The translations under genes and the position numbers were made by a program. Shown here piece by piece: positions 1-8,121 of a DNA stretch of 41,088 nt. The stretch comes from Flavobacteriaceae bacterium UBA1115. GTDB lineage: Bacteria; Bacteroidota; Bacteroidia; Flavobacteriales; Flavobacteriaceae. Where the stretch lies: contig DCBE01000043.1 of assembly GCA_002313325.1 (NCBI GenBank), positions 19,969 through 61,056 on the forward strand, written 5' to 3'. Each line of letters begins with the position of its first letter. Positions within the stretch are counted from its first letter, which is position 1. The notes under the pieces are model-generated. The model did no database searches and had not been told where the DNA came from. It saw nothing but the letters and a program-made list of their open reading frames with translations.

Positions 1-47
1 AGTGCTTCGCCATTGAGTGCTCTTAAAAAAATATCATTCTTAAGCAT
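1..47 (-). CDS. hemE: Uroporphyrinogen decarboxylase, N-terminal fragment
   Basis: Only the first 15 codons are in the window; the gene continues past the left edge. The ATG (complement of 45-47) opens a peptide beginning MLKNDIFLRALNGEA, which matches the usual N-terminus of Bacteroidetes HemE. The enzyme decarboxylates uroporphyrinogen III to coproporphyrinogen III in the cytoplasm. The start overlaps the end of hemD by 8 nt (ATG-CT-TAA), the same arrangement seen at the two preceding hem junctions, so it is the fourth gene of a leftward hemA-C-D-E operon. Confidence 0.85.
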   Translation of the reverse strand, partial: MLKNDIFLRALNGEA

Positions 48-711
48 GTTGGTGTTTTTTAAGGAATTGAATGGCCTTTGCCACCAGCGTTTTTATACTG
101 GGGTTTTCCGAAACGACCAATTCTTTTGGTTGTTCAGGAATTGCTTTGGCAGTGGTTTCGCCAATACAAAAACAACTGCTTTTGCCAATTGTATTCATGT
201 TTGTGTGACTTTCTACACCGCTTGGGCTGTAAAAAAGAATGGCGTCTGGCGCAGCATTGATTTTTTTGACATTAAGGGTGGTATCATACACCACAATTTC
301 TTTAAAATTGGCCTTCCACGCAGTCATTTTTTCTGCCAAAAGCGCCAAACTTCTATTTCCACAAAAATGTAAAAAAGACGCATTTTTAGCTATTTTTTCT
401 ATAAAACTGACTAATTCTTCCATGTTTTTGGCTGTTTTCATCGTTTTTATGCCTCTTTTAGAAAGCAGCTCTTCGGACTGTTTTCCCACACAAAGCACCT
501 GTGTGTTTGCCCATGCATATGCGCTTTTTAATACGGTCTTAACCGCGTTTTTACTGCTAAAGATGACGTAATCTGTAGGTGCAGGCAGTTCAAAAGCAAC
601 GGGATTGACATGAATTGCATCGTATTCCAAATAGGCAAGCCCGTTATGGACAATACGTTCACGTAACGCCGCGTCTAATTTTTTGGTCGATAAGATTAAG
701 GGTTTATCCAT
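40..711 (-). CDS. hemD: Uroporphyrinogen-III synthase
   Basis: A 223-residue protein of normal length for HemD, which cyclises hydroxymethylbilane with inversion of ring D to give uroporphyrinogen III. HemD sequences are poorly conserved. The call rests on the N-terminal pattern (PLILSTKKL, then a block ending in YVIFSSKNAV), on the C-terminal block with FYSPSGVES and CIGETTAKA, which is typical of the family, and on position between hemC and hemE. It overlaps hemC by 8 nt (ATG-GA-TAA) and hemE by 8 nt, so translation is probably coupled along the operon. No separate promoter is visible. Confidence 0.93.
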   Translation of the reverse strand: MDKPLILSTKKLDAALRERIVHNGLAYLEYDAIHVNPVAFELPAPTDYVIFSSKNAVKTVLKSAYAWANTQVLCVGKQSEELLSKRGIKTMKTAKNMEELVSFIEKIAKNASFLHFCGNRSLALLAEKMTAWKANFKEIVVYDTTLNVKKINAAPDAILFYSPSGVESHTNMNTIGKSSCFCIGETTAKAIPEQPKELVVSENPSIKTLVAKAIQFLKKHQHA

Positions 712-1597
712 TTAGTAGTGCTTTTGCGTCTTGGGACAAGAGCTTTTTAGCCGCAACGGTTCCAATATCATGGGCGTTTTCAATGGGTAGACACTGGTCA
801 AATACCAGTTGTTCTTTTCCTCCTTTTTGAGTTATTTTTCCAACGAAATGAATTTGGTCTCCTTCTATTTTTGCCAATGCACCGATGGGTGCTGTACAAC
901 CCCCCTCTAGCTCACGTAGGAATATTCGCTCTTGTGCAACACAAAGGGCTGTTTCGTCGTCGTTTAGTGGCGATAATTTGGCCAGTAAGTCCTTGCTAGA
1001 TTCCAATGCGGTAACCAACAAGGCTCCTTGGGCTGGCGCTGGAACCATCCAGTCTAAAACGGCATGTCGTTTAGGAAGTATTTCGAGACGTTTCAGGCCA
1101 GCAATGGCCATAATGGTACCTTCGCAGTCCAACACCCCCAATTTTTTAAGTCGTGTGGGCACATTCCCTCTAATGTCAATGATGCTATGATGCGGATATT
1201 TATGCATCCATTGTGCAGCACGTCGCAGGCTACTGGTTGCTACCACACTTTTGCAGCCTTCCCATGCCTCGTTTTTGTAAATAAAAACATCAGCTACGGG
1301 GCCACGTTTTGGTATAAAGGCAGTTGTAATGCCTTTTGGAAGTTGTGTTGGCACGTCCTTCATGCTATGAACAGCAACATCAATTTGACCTTCTAACAAA
1401 GCGGCATCTAATTCTTTGGTAAAAATCCCTTGAACCCCCATCTCGTAAAGGGGTTTTTGAAGAGCTTTGTCGCCACTAGCAGAAATGGGCACTAGCTCGC
1501 TCCTATGGCCAACGATCCCGAGCATGTTTTGCACCTGTCGGGCTTGCCAGAGCGCAAGCGCACTGCCACGCGTTCCTATCCTGACAAGTTTATTCAT
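704..1597 (-). CDS. hemC: Hydroxymethylbilane synthase (porphobilinogen deaminase)
   Basis: A 297-residue cytoplasmic enzyme that polymerises four porphobilinogens into hydroxymethylbilane. The family N-terminus RIGTRGSALALWQA (residues 6-19) is present, followed by HSMKD with catalytic Asp81, the RRAAQW and DIRGNVPTRL blocks, and LEGGCTAPIGA in which Cys234 carries the dipyrromethane cofactor. Nothing essential is missing. It starts 8 nt inside the end of hemA (ATG-AA-TAA) and ends 8 nt inside hemD, so it belongs to the same leftward transcript. Confidence 0.98.
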   Translation of the reverse strand: MNKLVRIGTRGSALALWQARQVQNMLGIVGHRSELVPISASGDKALQKPLYEMGVQGIFTKELDAALLEGQIDVAVHSMKDVPTQLPKGITTAFIPKRGPVADVFIYKNEAWEGCKSVVATSSLRRAAQWMHKYPHHSIIDIRGNVPTRLKKLGVLDCEGTIMAIAGLKRLEILPKRHAVLDWMVPAPAQGALLVTALESSKDLLAKLSPLNDDETALCVAQERIFLRELEGGCTAPIGALAKIEGDQIHFVGKITQKGGKEQLVFDQCLPIENAHDIGTVAAKKLLSQDAKALLNG

Positions 1598-2825
1598 CAG
1601 CAGTTACGTTGAATAGCGTTTTCAATGCCTTGACACTTTCGCCAGCGTTTTCGCTCGTGCGCAAATGTGTTGCCATTCGGTTGGTTAGTTTTTGGATAAG
1701 GCGATCTGAAACGGCCAACGCGCTGTCAGCATCAATAGCGGGGTTCTTTTTGCGATGGGCTTCCAACTCTTGCAGTTGAATGTCTTCCATCAATTTTTTT
1801 ACTGCGACAAGTGCAGGGGTAAATTTGCGTGTTTCGAGCCACTGATTAAATTCTTCCAATGATTGGGCGATGATTTTTTCAGCGTTAGGCACGTGTTTTT
1901 TTCGTTCCAATAGCGTTTTGTCTGATATTTTAGACAATTCGTCCAAGTGAAGCAGCGAAACGTTTGAAAGTTCAAGCACATTGGGGTTTACGTTTTTGGG
2001 CATGGATAAGTCCAGGATTAGCAGCGGCTTATCGGTATGTATTAGCGACTTTGCAATGGTGGGCTTTTCGGCACCTGTTGCTACCACAAGCACATCGGCT
2101 TTGCGTATTTCAACAGGAAGCTCGGCATAGTCTTTTACTTCTACATCAAATTTTCCCGCCAGTTGTTCCGCGCGTTCCCGTGTTCGATTGATTAGCGTGA
2201 TGTGGGTGTTTTTGGTATGCTTGACAAGGTTTTCGCAGGTGTTACGACCAATTTTTCCCAAACCAAACAACACAATATTTTTGTTGTCCAAGGCGGTAAT
2301 GGTATCCAGCATATATCGAACCGAGACGTACGAGACAGATGTGGCTCCGGAGGACAATTCCGTTTCTGTTTTAATGCGTTTGCTCGCGTTAAGCACAGCA
2401 TTAAACATGCGTTCCATGTATGGGCTAAGCAAGTCGACTTTTTTGGAAATCTTAAAGCTCTTTTTAAGCTGGGATATGATTTCAAAATCTCCTAATATTT
2501 GACTCTCAAGGCCTGTTCCTACGCGGAATAAATGCGAAATGGCATCGGCTCCTTCATAGGCGTTTCCTGCCTTTTCGAAGTCTTTAAGTGTGCCTTCGGA
2601 TTGCTGACAAAGCAATTCAACCAACATTTGGTGATTCGGGGCTTGTGCATAAAGCTCCGTTCGGTTACAGGTAGAACTCAAGACTAAAGAGCTGATGCCT
2701 TTGTTTTTGGCGTCTTCCAACAGAAAGGGAATTGCTTTTGAGGTTAAGCTAAAACGACCACGCAGGGCCGCATCTGCTTTTTTATAACTAACGCTAATAC
2801 AATAAAAAGTATCCGTTGCCGGCAT
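1590..2825 (-). CDS. hemA: Glutamyl-tRNA reductase
   Basis: A 411-residue enzyme of the C5 pathway that reduces glutamyl-tRNA to glutamate-1-semialdehyde, the first committed step of heme synthesis. The catalytic block SSTCNRTELYA gives Cys53 as the nucleophile. A GLESQILGD block and the NADPH-binding FGLGKIGRNT follow, and the C-terminus is a helical dimerisation region with an EELxxHRKKN-like stretch. The ATG at 2825 gives the usual short N-terminus (MPATDTFYCISVSYKKAD). It is the first gene of the leftward hem operon and faces an AraC-type regulator across about 157 nt. A -7-like box lies 21 nt upstream. Confidence 0.98.
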   Translation of the reverse strand: MPATDTFYCISVSYKKADAALRGRFSLTSKAIPFLLEDAKNKGISSLVLSSTCNRTELYAQAPNHQMLVELLCQQSEGTLKDFEKAGNAYEGADAISHLFRVGTGLESQILGDFEIISQLKKSFKISKKVDLLSPYMERMFNAVLNASKRIKTETELSSGATSVSYVSVRYMLDTITALDNKNIVLFGLGKIGRNTCENLVKHTKNTHITLINRTRERAEQLAGKFDVEVKDYAELPVEIRKADVLVVATGAEKPTIAKSLIHTDKPLLILDLSMPKNVNPNVLELSNVSLLHLDELSKISDKTLLERKKHVPNAEKIIAQSLEEFNQWLETRKFTPALVAVKKLMEDIQLQELEAHRKKNPAIDADSALAVSDRLIQKLTNRMATHLRTSENAGESVKALKTLFNVTADE

Positions 2826-2846
2826 ATCTGGGTTTTAGTTGCACTA

Positions 2847-2854
2847 CAAAAATA
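2847..2854 (-). promoter_or_regulatory. Possible -7 box for the hemA operon
   Basis: Read on the minus strand this is TATTTTTG, a full match to the Bacteroidetes -7 consensus TAnnTTTG. It ends 21 nt before the hemA ATG. No TTG is found 18-20 nt upstream, so the assignment is tentative. Confidence 0.4.
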
Positions 2855-2947
2855 ATGCACAGCCAAGACATAAAATACCGCTAAAAGCACTTTTTCTAAC
2901 GCTATTAGGGCTTGAGTATTAACGGTAGTAATGCTATTTTTTCTTTG

Positions 2948-2955
2948 TATGTTTG
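2948..2955 (+). promoter_or_regulatory. Possible -7 box for the AraC-hemH operon
   Basis: TATGTTTG matches TAnnTTTG and lies 27 nt before the chosen ATG at 2983, implying a 5' leader of roughly 20 nt. No clear TTG at the -33 position is seen. If real, it supports starting the regulator at 2983, because the alternative TTG codon at 2953 lies inside the box. Confidence 0.4.
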
Positions 2956-2982
2956 TTGTACACAAGTAAAACAAAAGTAAAG

Positions 2983-3870
2983 ATGACTACAGAAAATAAC
3001 GCTTTACGTCCTGAAATTGACCAAACCATTGAGGCCGGTTTTGACGTCCTTACCTATGAGAACGAGACGGATAAAAAACAACACGTTGTTCGCCACGTTG
3101 ATGCCAGCTTAATTCAGTTTCACTTTTGTTTTCGCGGAAGCGCAACCTTTCATTTTAACGAACGCACGTACAGCCTGCCCATTATGGATGAGCACGTATT
3201 GCTGCTATACAACCCCCAACGTGATTTGCCAATGGAGCTAGACGTTGCCGTAAACACCCAGTTGGTTACCGTGCTTATCTCGATTAAAAAATTTCACAGT
3301 CTGTTTTCCCAAGAAGCTGAACAAATTAGTTTTTTATCGGACGAAAATGTTAACAAAAAATATTACAAAGACCACGTATTTACTCCTTCTATGGCCGTTG
3401 TTTTAAGTCAGATCTTGCAACACCAACCCAACGCTTTGATGAGCAGGCTGTATCTCAAAGGGAAAGTTTATGAGCTACTCAGCTTATACTTTAACCCCTC
3501 GGAAGCCACAGATATTGCCGAGTGCCCATTTTTGGTTGACGAGGAAAATGTACGTAAAATTCGAAATGCAAAAAAAATCATGCTTACTCGTATGGCGGCT
3601 CCTCCGAGTTTACCCGATTTGGCGGATGAAATAGGCCTAAGCTTAAAAAAATTAAAAGAAGGATTTAAGCAGCTTTACGGCAGTACGGTCTATCAGTTTG
3701 TGCTGGATCACAAGATGAACCACGCCCGTCAACTTTTGGTTACAGGTTCTTACAATGTTAACGAAGTTGCTATTCAACTCGGGTACAGCAATTCAAGTCA
3801 TTTTATTGAAGCCTTTAAAAAGAAGTTTGGTACAACGCCAAAAAAATACCTTTTGTCTGTATCTTCGTAA
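2983..3870 (+). CDS. AraC-family transcriptional regulator
   Basis: About 295 residues. The N-terminal two thirds form a ligand-binding-type region, including a cupin-like stretch (QFHFCFRGSATFHF). The last ~90 residues carry two helix-turn-helix units: LADEIGLSLKKLKEGFKQLYG, then VNEVAIQLGYSNSSHFIEAFKKKFGTTPKKY, the standard AraC signature. The ATG at 2983 is preferred over an in-frame TTG at 2953, which overlaps the likely promoter. It is divergent from hemA and only 14 nt upstream of hemH. Regulation of heme genes is therefore an inference from position; its ligand is unknown. Confidence 0.92.
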   Translation: MTTENNALRPEIDQTIEAGFDVLTYENETDKKQHVVRHVDASLIQFHFCFRGSATFHFNERTYSLPIMDEHVLLLYNPQRDLPMELDVAVNTQLVTVLISIKKFHSLFSQEAEQISFLSDENVNKKYYKDHVFTPSMAVVLSQILQHQPNALMSRLYLKGKVYELLSLYFNPSEATDIAECPFLVDEENVRKIRNAKKIMLTRMAAPPSLPDLADEIGLSLKKLKEGFKQLYGSTVYQFVLDHKMNHARQLLVTGSYNVNEVAIQLGYSNSSHFIEAFKKKFGTTPKKYLLSVSS

Positions 3871-3884
3871 CGAAAAATGTTGCT

Positions 3885-4904
3885 ATGAAAGGAGTACTAA
3901 TGGTGAATTTAGGTTCACCCAAAAGTCCAACACCTAAGGACGTTAAGCCTTATTTGGAAGAGTTTTTAATGGATGAGCGTGTGATTGATGTGCCCAAGTG
4001 GTTTCGCTTGTTTTTGGTGAAAGGTATTATCCTAAAAACCCGTCCTAAAAAATCGGCTAGGGCCTATAAAAAAATATGGTGGGACGAAGGATCTCCACTT
4101 ATAGTTTTGTCGGAACGTTTACACGAAAAGGTTGCTAAAAAAACCACTGTGCCTATTTCCCTTGCCATGCGATATGGCCAGCCGTCCATCGCTTCAGGGC
4201 TGGAAGAACTGAATCAAAAAGGAGTTGACGAGGTATTGATAGTACCGCTTTACCCTCAGCACGCTATGGCCACTACAGAAACCATTTTGGTTTTAGCAGA
4301 AGAAATTAGGGCAGCGCAATACCCAAAGATGTCATTTACACATTTGCCCGCATTTTATCATCATGCAGATTATATTCGGGTGTTGTCACACTCCATTCAA
4401 GAATACCTCCAAGATAAACCTTGGGAACACTTGCTGTTTTCATACCACGGGATACCAGAACGCCACATTCGCAAATCGGATATTACCAAATCGCATTGTA
4501 AGATTGATGGCAGTTGTTGTCAAACACCGTCTGATGCACATTCCTACTGCTACCGTCATCAATGTTATGAAACCACCAAGCAGGTTGCGGAATATCTAGA
4601 GTTAAGACCTGGAAGCTTTTCAACGTCATTTCAGTCTCGTTTGGCGGGTGATAAGTGGTTGCGCCCCTATACAGACAAAACAGTTGAGCAATTTGCCAAA
4701 ACAGGTACCAAGAAGTTAGCGGTTGTGACCCCTGCGTTTATTTCAGATTGCCTAGAAACACTAGAAGAAATAGGCATGGAAGCTAAAGAAGATTTTGAAG
4801 AAAAAGGGGGCGATGAAATGCACGTGGTTCCTTGCATCAACGACCGAGACGATTGGGTAAATGTACTCAGCCGCTGGATTGATGAATGGTCAACAGCTTC
4901 TTAG
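3885..4904 (+). CDS. hemH: Ferrochelatase
   Basis: A 339-residue enzyme that inserts Fe2+ into the porphyrin. It has the family start MKGVLMVNLGSP, the EFLMDERVIDVP block, PLYPQHAMATTE, and FSYHGIPERHI with active-site His188. SDCLETLEEIG contains Glu291, equivalent to the essential glutamate of the human enzyme. Residues 205-227 form an unusual internal cysteine cluster (Cys205, 211, 212, 222, 227), just after the active-site histidine. Some bacterial ferrochelatases hold a [2Fe-2S] cluster in an internal segment like this. The gene follows the AraC regulator by 14 nt and precedes hemJ. Confidence 0.97.
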   Translation: MKGVLMVNLGSPKSPTPKDVKPYLEEFLMDERVIDVPKWFRLFLVKGIILKTRPKKSARAYKKIWWDEGSPLIVLSERLHEKVAKKTTVPISLAMRYGQPSIASGLEELNQKGVDEVLIVPLYPQHAMATTETILVLAEEIRAAQYPKMSFTHLPAFYHHADYIRVLSHSIQEYLQDKPWEHLLFSYHGIPERHIRKSDITKSHCKIDGSCCQTPSDAHSYCYRHQCYETTKQVAEYLELRPGSFSTSFQSRLAGDKWLRPYTDKTVEQFAKTGTKKLAVVTPAFISDCLETLEEIGMEAKEDFEEKGGDEMHVVPCINDRDDWVNVLSRWIDEWSTAS

Positions 4905-4941
4905 TTTTGAAAAAGGCGTACCTTTAGAACAATACATAATT

Positions 4942-5475
4942 GTGGATTATTATCTATACATAAAAGCACTTCACCTGATTTTTGTGATCACTTACTTTGC
5001 TGGGTTGTTTTATATTCCACGGCTTATGGTATACCTTGTTGAGGCTGCTGACCGCCCTCAAGCGGAGTCTGACATCATCATACCACAGTTGCAATTGATG
5101 ATGCGACGGTTGTGGCAAATTATCACTGTTCCTTCTGCTGTTTTAGGGCTTATTTTTGGGCTTTGGATGTTGTGGATTAACCCTTTTTTATTGGGGAAAT
5201 CGTGGATGTTAATCAAACTGGTTTTTGTGGGACTATTGGTCTTATATCACATAAAAACCTACCGTTTTTACAAGGCGTTTTTACAAGGAAATGGGCAACG
5301 TAGTGCCCGTTTTTTTCGCATTTGGAATGAAGGCGCTACACTTATCTTATTTGCCGTGATATTTTTGGCCACACTTAAAGACAGCATCCATTGGATTTTT
5401 GGCTTATTGGGTCTTTTTAGCTTGGCTTTTTTACTGCTACTCGGCATTCGTTTATACAAACGTTATTGCAATTAA
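4942..5475 (+). CDS. hemJ: HemJ-type protoporphyrinogen oxidase (CopD-like membrane protein)
   Basis: A ~178-residue inner-membrane protein with about four to five hydrophobic helices. The N-terminus DYYLYIKALHLIFVITYFAGLFYIPRL carries the conserved His of the family, and SWMLIKLVFVGLLVLYHIKTYRF is the second signature block. HemJ oxidises protoporphyrinogen IX to protoporphyrin IX, the substrate of the upstream ferrochelatase, so pathway and position agree. I start at the GTG at 4942 because family homology begins there. In-frame ATGs at 4861 and 4882 would add 20-27 unconserved residues, and both overlap hemH. The exact start is uncertain. Confidence 0.88.
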   Translation: MDYYLYIKALHLIFVITYFAGLFYIPRLMVYLVEAADRPQAESDIIIPQLQLMMRRLWQIITVPSAVLGLIFGLWMLWINPFLLGKSWMLIKLVFVGLLVLYHIKTYRFYKAFLQGNGQRSARFFRIWNEGATLILFAVIFLATLKDSIHWIFGLLGLFSLAFLLLLGIRLYKRYCN

Positions 5476-5487
5476 AACGGTTAGTAT

Positions 5488-6927
5488 ATGCGGTTGCCAT
5501 CTCTTCGTGCTCGGATTTTCATAGCCCTTATTTTTTTGGTAATGCTAGCATCGTTATTAATTGCCGGGGTTACTATAGTGCAGTATAGCGAACAGTCCAA
5601 TACCTACCACGAACAGCGTTTAGAGCGCAAAGAAAACCAACTTAAAAAACGACTCAAGTACCTTTTGGAAGGCACGTCACTGGATGTGGAGGCAGCAAAC
5701 ATTGCAGTGGTTTTTCATCCACATTTAAAGGAAACGGCAGATGTTCTAAACATTAACTTTAGGCTTTACAGCCTGTCTGGCGATTTACTTTGTTCTTCTC
5801 AATTGATGGAGTCGACCCCCTCGCAAACACTTTCGGCTGCGATTTTAGCACGAATGCAACCCAATACTGGGGAAAGGTTAATTGATGTGAGCACCACCGA
5901 TGGCATAACAACACGCTCCTCATTTTCTTATATATATGACCTAAATGAACAACCATTGGCCATTGTTAACGTGCCTTATTTTGACGACGACTCGCTTAGT
6001 TCTATGGAACTTAATGCCTTTTTGATTCGTTTGATACAAGTATATGTGATCATGTTGATTATTGCCATCATATTGGCTTTTTTCGTCTCTTCTTATATTA
6101 CACGTCATTTGGAAACCATCAGCATTAAACTCAATCAAACCAAACTTTCTAAAACGAATACCAAAATAGAATTGTCCAAGGCCAGCCGCGAAATCTCTAC
6201 ACTTGTATCGGCCTACAATCACATGGTCGATGAGCTTGAGGCCAGTGCGGTTAAGCTTGCCAAATCCCAACGAGAAGTAGCTTGGCGTGAAATGGCCAAA
6301 CAGGTGGCACATGAAATCAAAAACCCCTTGACACCCATGCGACTAAGTATTCAGCATTTCGAACAACAAGTAGCAAAAGGCAGCTCCGAATGGAATGAAA
6401 AGGTGCACGAGTTTAGCCAATCGCTTATTCAGCAAATTGACACCATGAGCGCCATTGCATCGACCTTTTCGCAGTTTGCGACCATGCCAACAGGTCGGTC
6501 AGAACGCATCAATGTTAAGGAAGTTGTGGGGCGCGCTTTGGAGCTTTATGCAGATGCCCCCATTTCTTTTCAGGCCGATGCCGACGCATATGCCCATTTT
6601 GATGCCACCCAGTTGGTGCGGATCATTAATAACCTCATAAACAATGCCATACAGGCATGTGAAGAAGTTAAGAAGCCTCAGATTCGCGTGACGATTAATA
6701 TAGAAACAAAAGGAATTGTATTGGCTGTTGAGGACAACGGGAAAGGAATTCCAAAAGACCTACAAGATCGGATTTTTGAACCAACTTTTACCACAAAAAC
6801 GAGCGGCATGGGCTTGGGCTTGAGTATGGTGAAATCTATTGTTGAAACATATGATGGCGCTGTCGTTTTTGATTCTACACCCGATGCACTTACGCGTTTC
6901 GAACTTTGTATCCCAAGCGTTGATTAG
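5488..6927 (+). CDS. NtrY-like membrane sensor histidine kinase
   Basis: A 479-residue protein with a transmembrane helix at about 10-32, an extracytoplasmic sensor of ~145 residues, and a second helix at about 180-203. A HAMP-like linker follows. The phosphoacceptor block EMAKQVAHEIKNPLTPMRLS contains His275. The catalytic domain has an N-box (NNLINNAIQA), DNGKGI, and GMGLGLSMVKSIVE. The HEIKNPLTP form of the H-box is typical of NtrY-like kinases. No response regulator lies nearby, so its partner is elsewhere. It begins 12 nt after hemJ and overlaps the convergent plsC by 4 nt at the stop codons. The signal it senses cannot be read from sequence. Confidence 0.93.
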   Translation: MRLPSLRARIFIALIFLVMLASLLIAGVTIVQYSEQSNTYHEQRLERKENQLKKRLKYLLEGTSLDVEAANIAVVFHPHLKETADVLNINFRLYSLSGDLLCSSQLMESTPSQTLSAAILARMQPNTGERLIDVSTTDGITTRSSFSYIYDLNEQPLAIVNVPYFDDDSLSSMELNAFLIRLIQVYVIMLIIAIILAFFVSSYITRHLETISIKLNQTKLSKTNTKIELSKASREISTLVSAYNHMVDELEASAVKLAKSQREVAWREMAKQVAHEIKNPLTPMRLSIQHFEQQVAKGSSEWNEKVHEFSQSLIQQIDTMSAIASTFSQFATMPTGRSERINVKEVVGRALELYADAPISFQADADAYAHFDATQLVRIINNLINNAIQACEEVKKPQIRVTINIETKGIVLAVEDNGKGIPKDLQDRIFEPTFTTKTSGMGLGLSMVKSIVETYDGAVVFDSTPDALTRFELCIPSVD

Positions 6928-7658
6928 GAAATGACATCATCGGTAATGGTTTTTTCTAACAGCTCAAGAGTCGCCATTGTGTTATCACTTGGGCAATCCA
7001 CAGGCGTATGCACTTTAAGCTTAATTTTAGCACCTGCACCCATAGGGAAATAGCCATAGCGTGAAAGTTTCCAAGAGTTATTAATGGTAATACCTACCAA
7101 CTTTGCATCAGGCATAACATCAACCAATTGTTTTAACCCGCCTAATCGGAAGGGTTTGGGTTTGGCACTATTGCTTCGCCTACCCTCGGGGAAAATCAAC
7201 GTGCTGCTGTTCGTTTGCGAAAGTTTCGCTCCAAAGGCTTTGATGTTTTGCAATGCTTGTTTGGGGTTTTTTCGGTCTATGAGTACCGCACCACCATTTC
7301 TTAGATTAAACGAAATACTAGGAATCCCTTTGCCCAACTCTTTTTTGCCCACAAACCTTGGATAGCATTTTCGCAAATACCATATAAGGGGCGGGATGTC
7401 ATAGGTGCTTTGGTGGTTGGCAACAAAAATATACGACTGGTTTTTTTCTAATCTAAAAGGACACTCAAAAACAAAACGGGTTCCCATTATGTTAAGACAG
7501 CGCAACAACAAAAAATTAAGTACAATGATGCTTGCGCGGTGCGCCTTAAAGCCAAAAATAAAATAGCAGATGCGTTGGATACCATCAAAAAATATGAGGG
7601 TACATCCAAATAAAAGGTAGTAAAGTACGCTAAGCGGATAGGCTATTAGCTTAGCCAT
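6924..7658 (-). CDS. plsC: 1-acyl-sn-glycerol-3-phosphate acyltransferase family protein
   Basis: A 244-residue membrane-associated acyltransferase of phospholipid synthesis, transferring an acyl chain to lysophosphatidic acid. An N-terminal hydrophobic region (about 5-55) precedes the catalytic NHQSTYD (His82, Asp87, the HX4D motif). Further on are GGAVLIDR and FPEGRRS (156-162), the substrate-binding block. The gene is 9 nt downstream of the bacilliredoxin gene and probably shares its transcript. Its stop overlaps the stop of the convergent kinase gene (TTAG shared). The precise acyl acceptor is assumed from the family. Confidence 0.92.
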   Translation of the reverse strand: MAKLIAYPLSVLYYLLFGCTLIFFDGIQRICYFIFGFKAHRASIIVLNFLLLRCLNIMGTRFVFECPFRLEKNQSYIFVANHQSTYDIPPLIWYLRKCYPRFVGKKELGKGIPSISFNLRNGGAVLIDRKNPKQALQNIKAFGAKLSQTNSSTLIFPEGRRSNSAKPKPFRLGGLKQLVDVMPDAKLVGITINNSWKLSRYGYFPMGAGAKIKLKVHTPVDCPSDNTMATLELLEKTITDDVIS

Positions 7659-7667
7659 TGAAATGTT

Positions 7668-8078
7668 TTAGCAGTGGACGTTGTATGCTTCTTTTAGGTT
7701 TTCAGCGATAATTTTAGCAGATCTGCCTTCAATGTGATGTCTTTCGAGCATGTGTACCAATTCTCCGTCATTGAACAGCGCAATACTAGGTGATGAAGGA
7801 GGAAAGGGCACCATAAAACCTCTTGCTTCTGCGGTAGCTTCTTTGTCCACACCTGCAAATACCGTAACGAGTTGTGCGGGTGTTTTGTCATTGTCTAGTG
7901 ACATACGCACACCTGGGCGGGCGTTGGCAGCAGCACAGCCACAAACAGAGTTCACTACCACAAGCGTAGCGCCTTTTTGATTTATTGCCGAAGCAACACT
8001 TTCTGGAGTAGTACATTGGTCAAAACCTACGGCAGTAAGTTCGTCGCGCATGGGTTTAACAATTTCAGTAGGATACAT
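7668..8078 (-). CDS. BrxA/BrxB-type bacilliredoxin (YphP/YqiW family)
   Basis: A 136-residue small thioredoxin-like protein. The Cys-Gly-Cys active site is at residues 46-48 within VVNSVCGCAAANARPG, which is the signature of the YphP/YqiW family. Characterised members remove bacillithiol from mixed disulfides, but whether this organism makes bacillithiol is not shown here. The length is typical. It is the first gene of a two-gene leftward unit with plsC, and a good -7 box lies 18 nt upstream. Confidence 0.93.
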   Translation of the reverse strand: MYPTEIVKPMRDELTAVGFDQCTTPESVASAINQKGATLVVVNSVCGCAAANARPGVRMSLDNDKTPAQLVTVFAGVDKEATAEARGFMVPFPPSSPSIALFNDGELVHMLERHHIEGRSAKIIAENLKEAYNVHC

Positions 8079-8096
8079 AGCACATTATTTAGAGCA

Positions 8097-8104
8097 CAAA
8101 GATA
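8097..8104 (-). promoter_or_regulatory. -7 box for the bacilliredoxin-plsC unit
   Basis: On the minus strand this reads TATCTTTG, a full TAnnTTTG match, ending 18 nt before the ATG at 8078. No clear -33 TTG is present. Confidence 0.5.
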
Positions 8105-8121
8105 AGGAAGCTGTTGGATAT

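Noticed and set aside
885..1396. Open frames opposite hemC
   Set aside because: Low-complexity translations antisense to a fully motif-complete hemC.
4861..4941. Earlier ATG starts for hemJ inside hemH
   Set aside because: HemJ similarity begins at the GTG at 4942. The extra residues are unconserved, though the true start remains uncertain.
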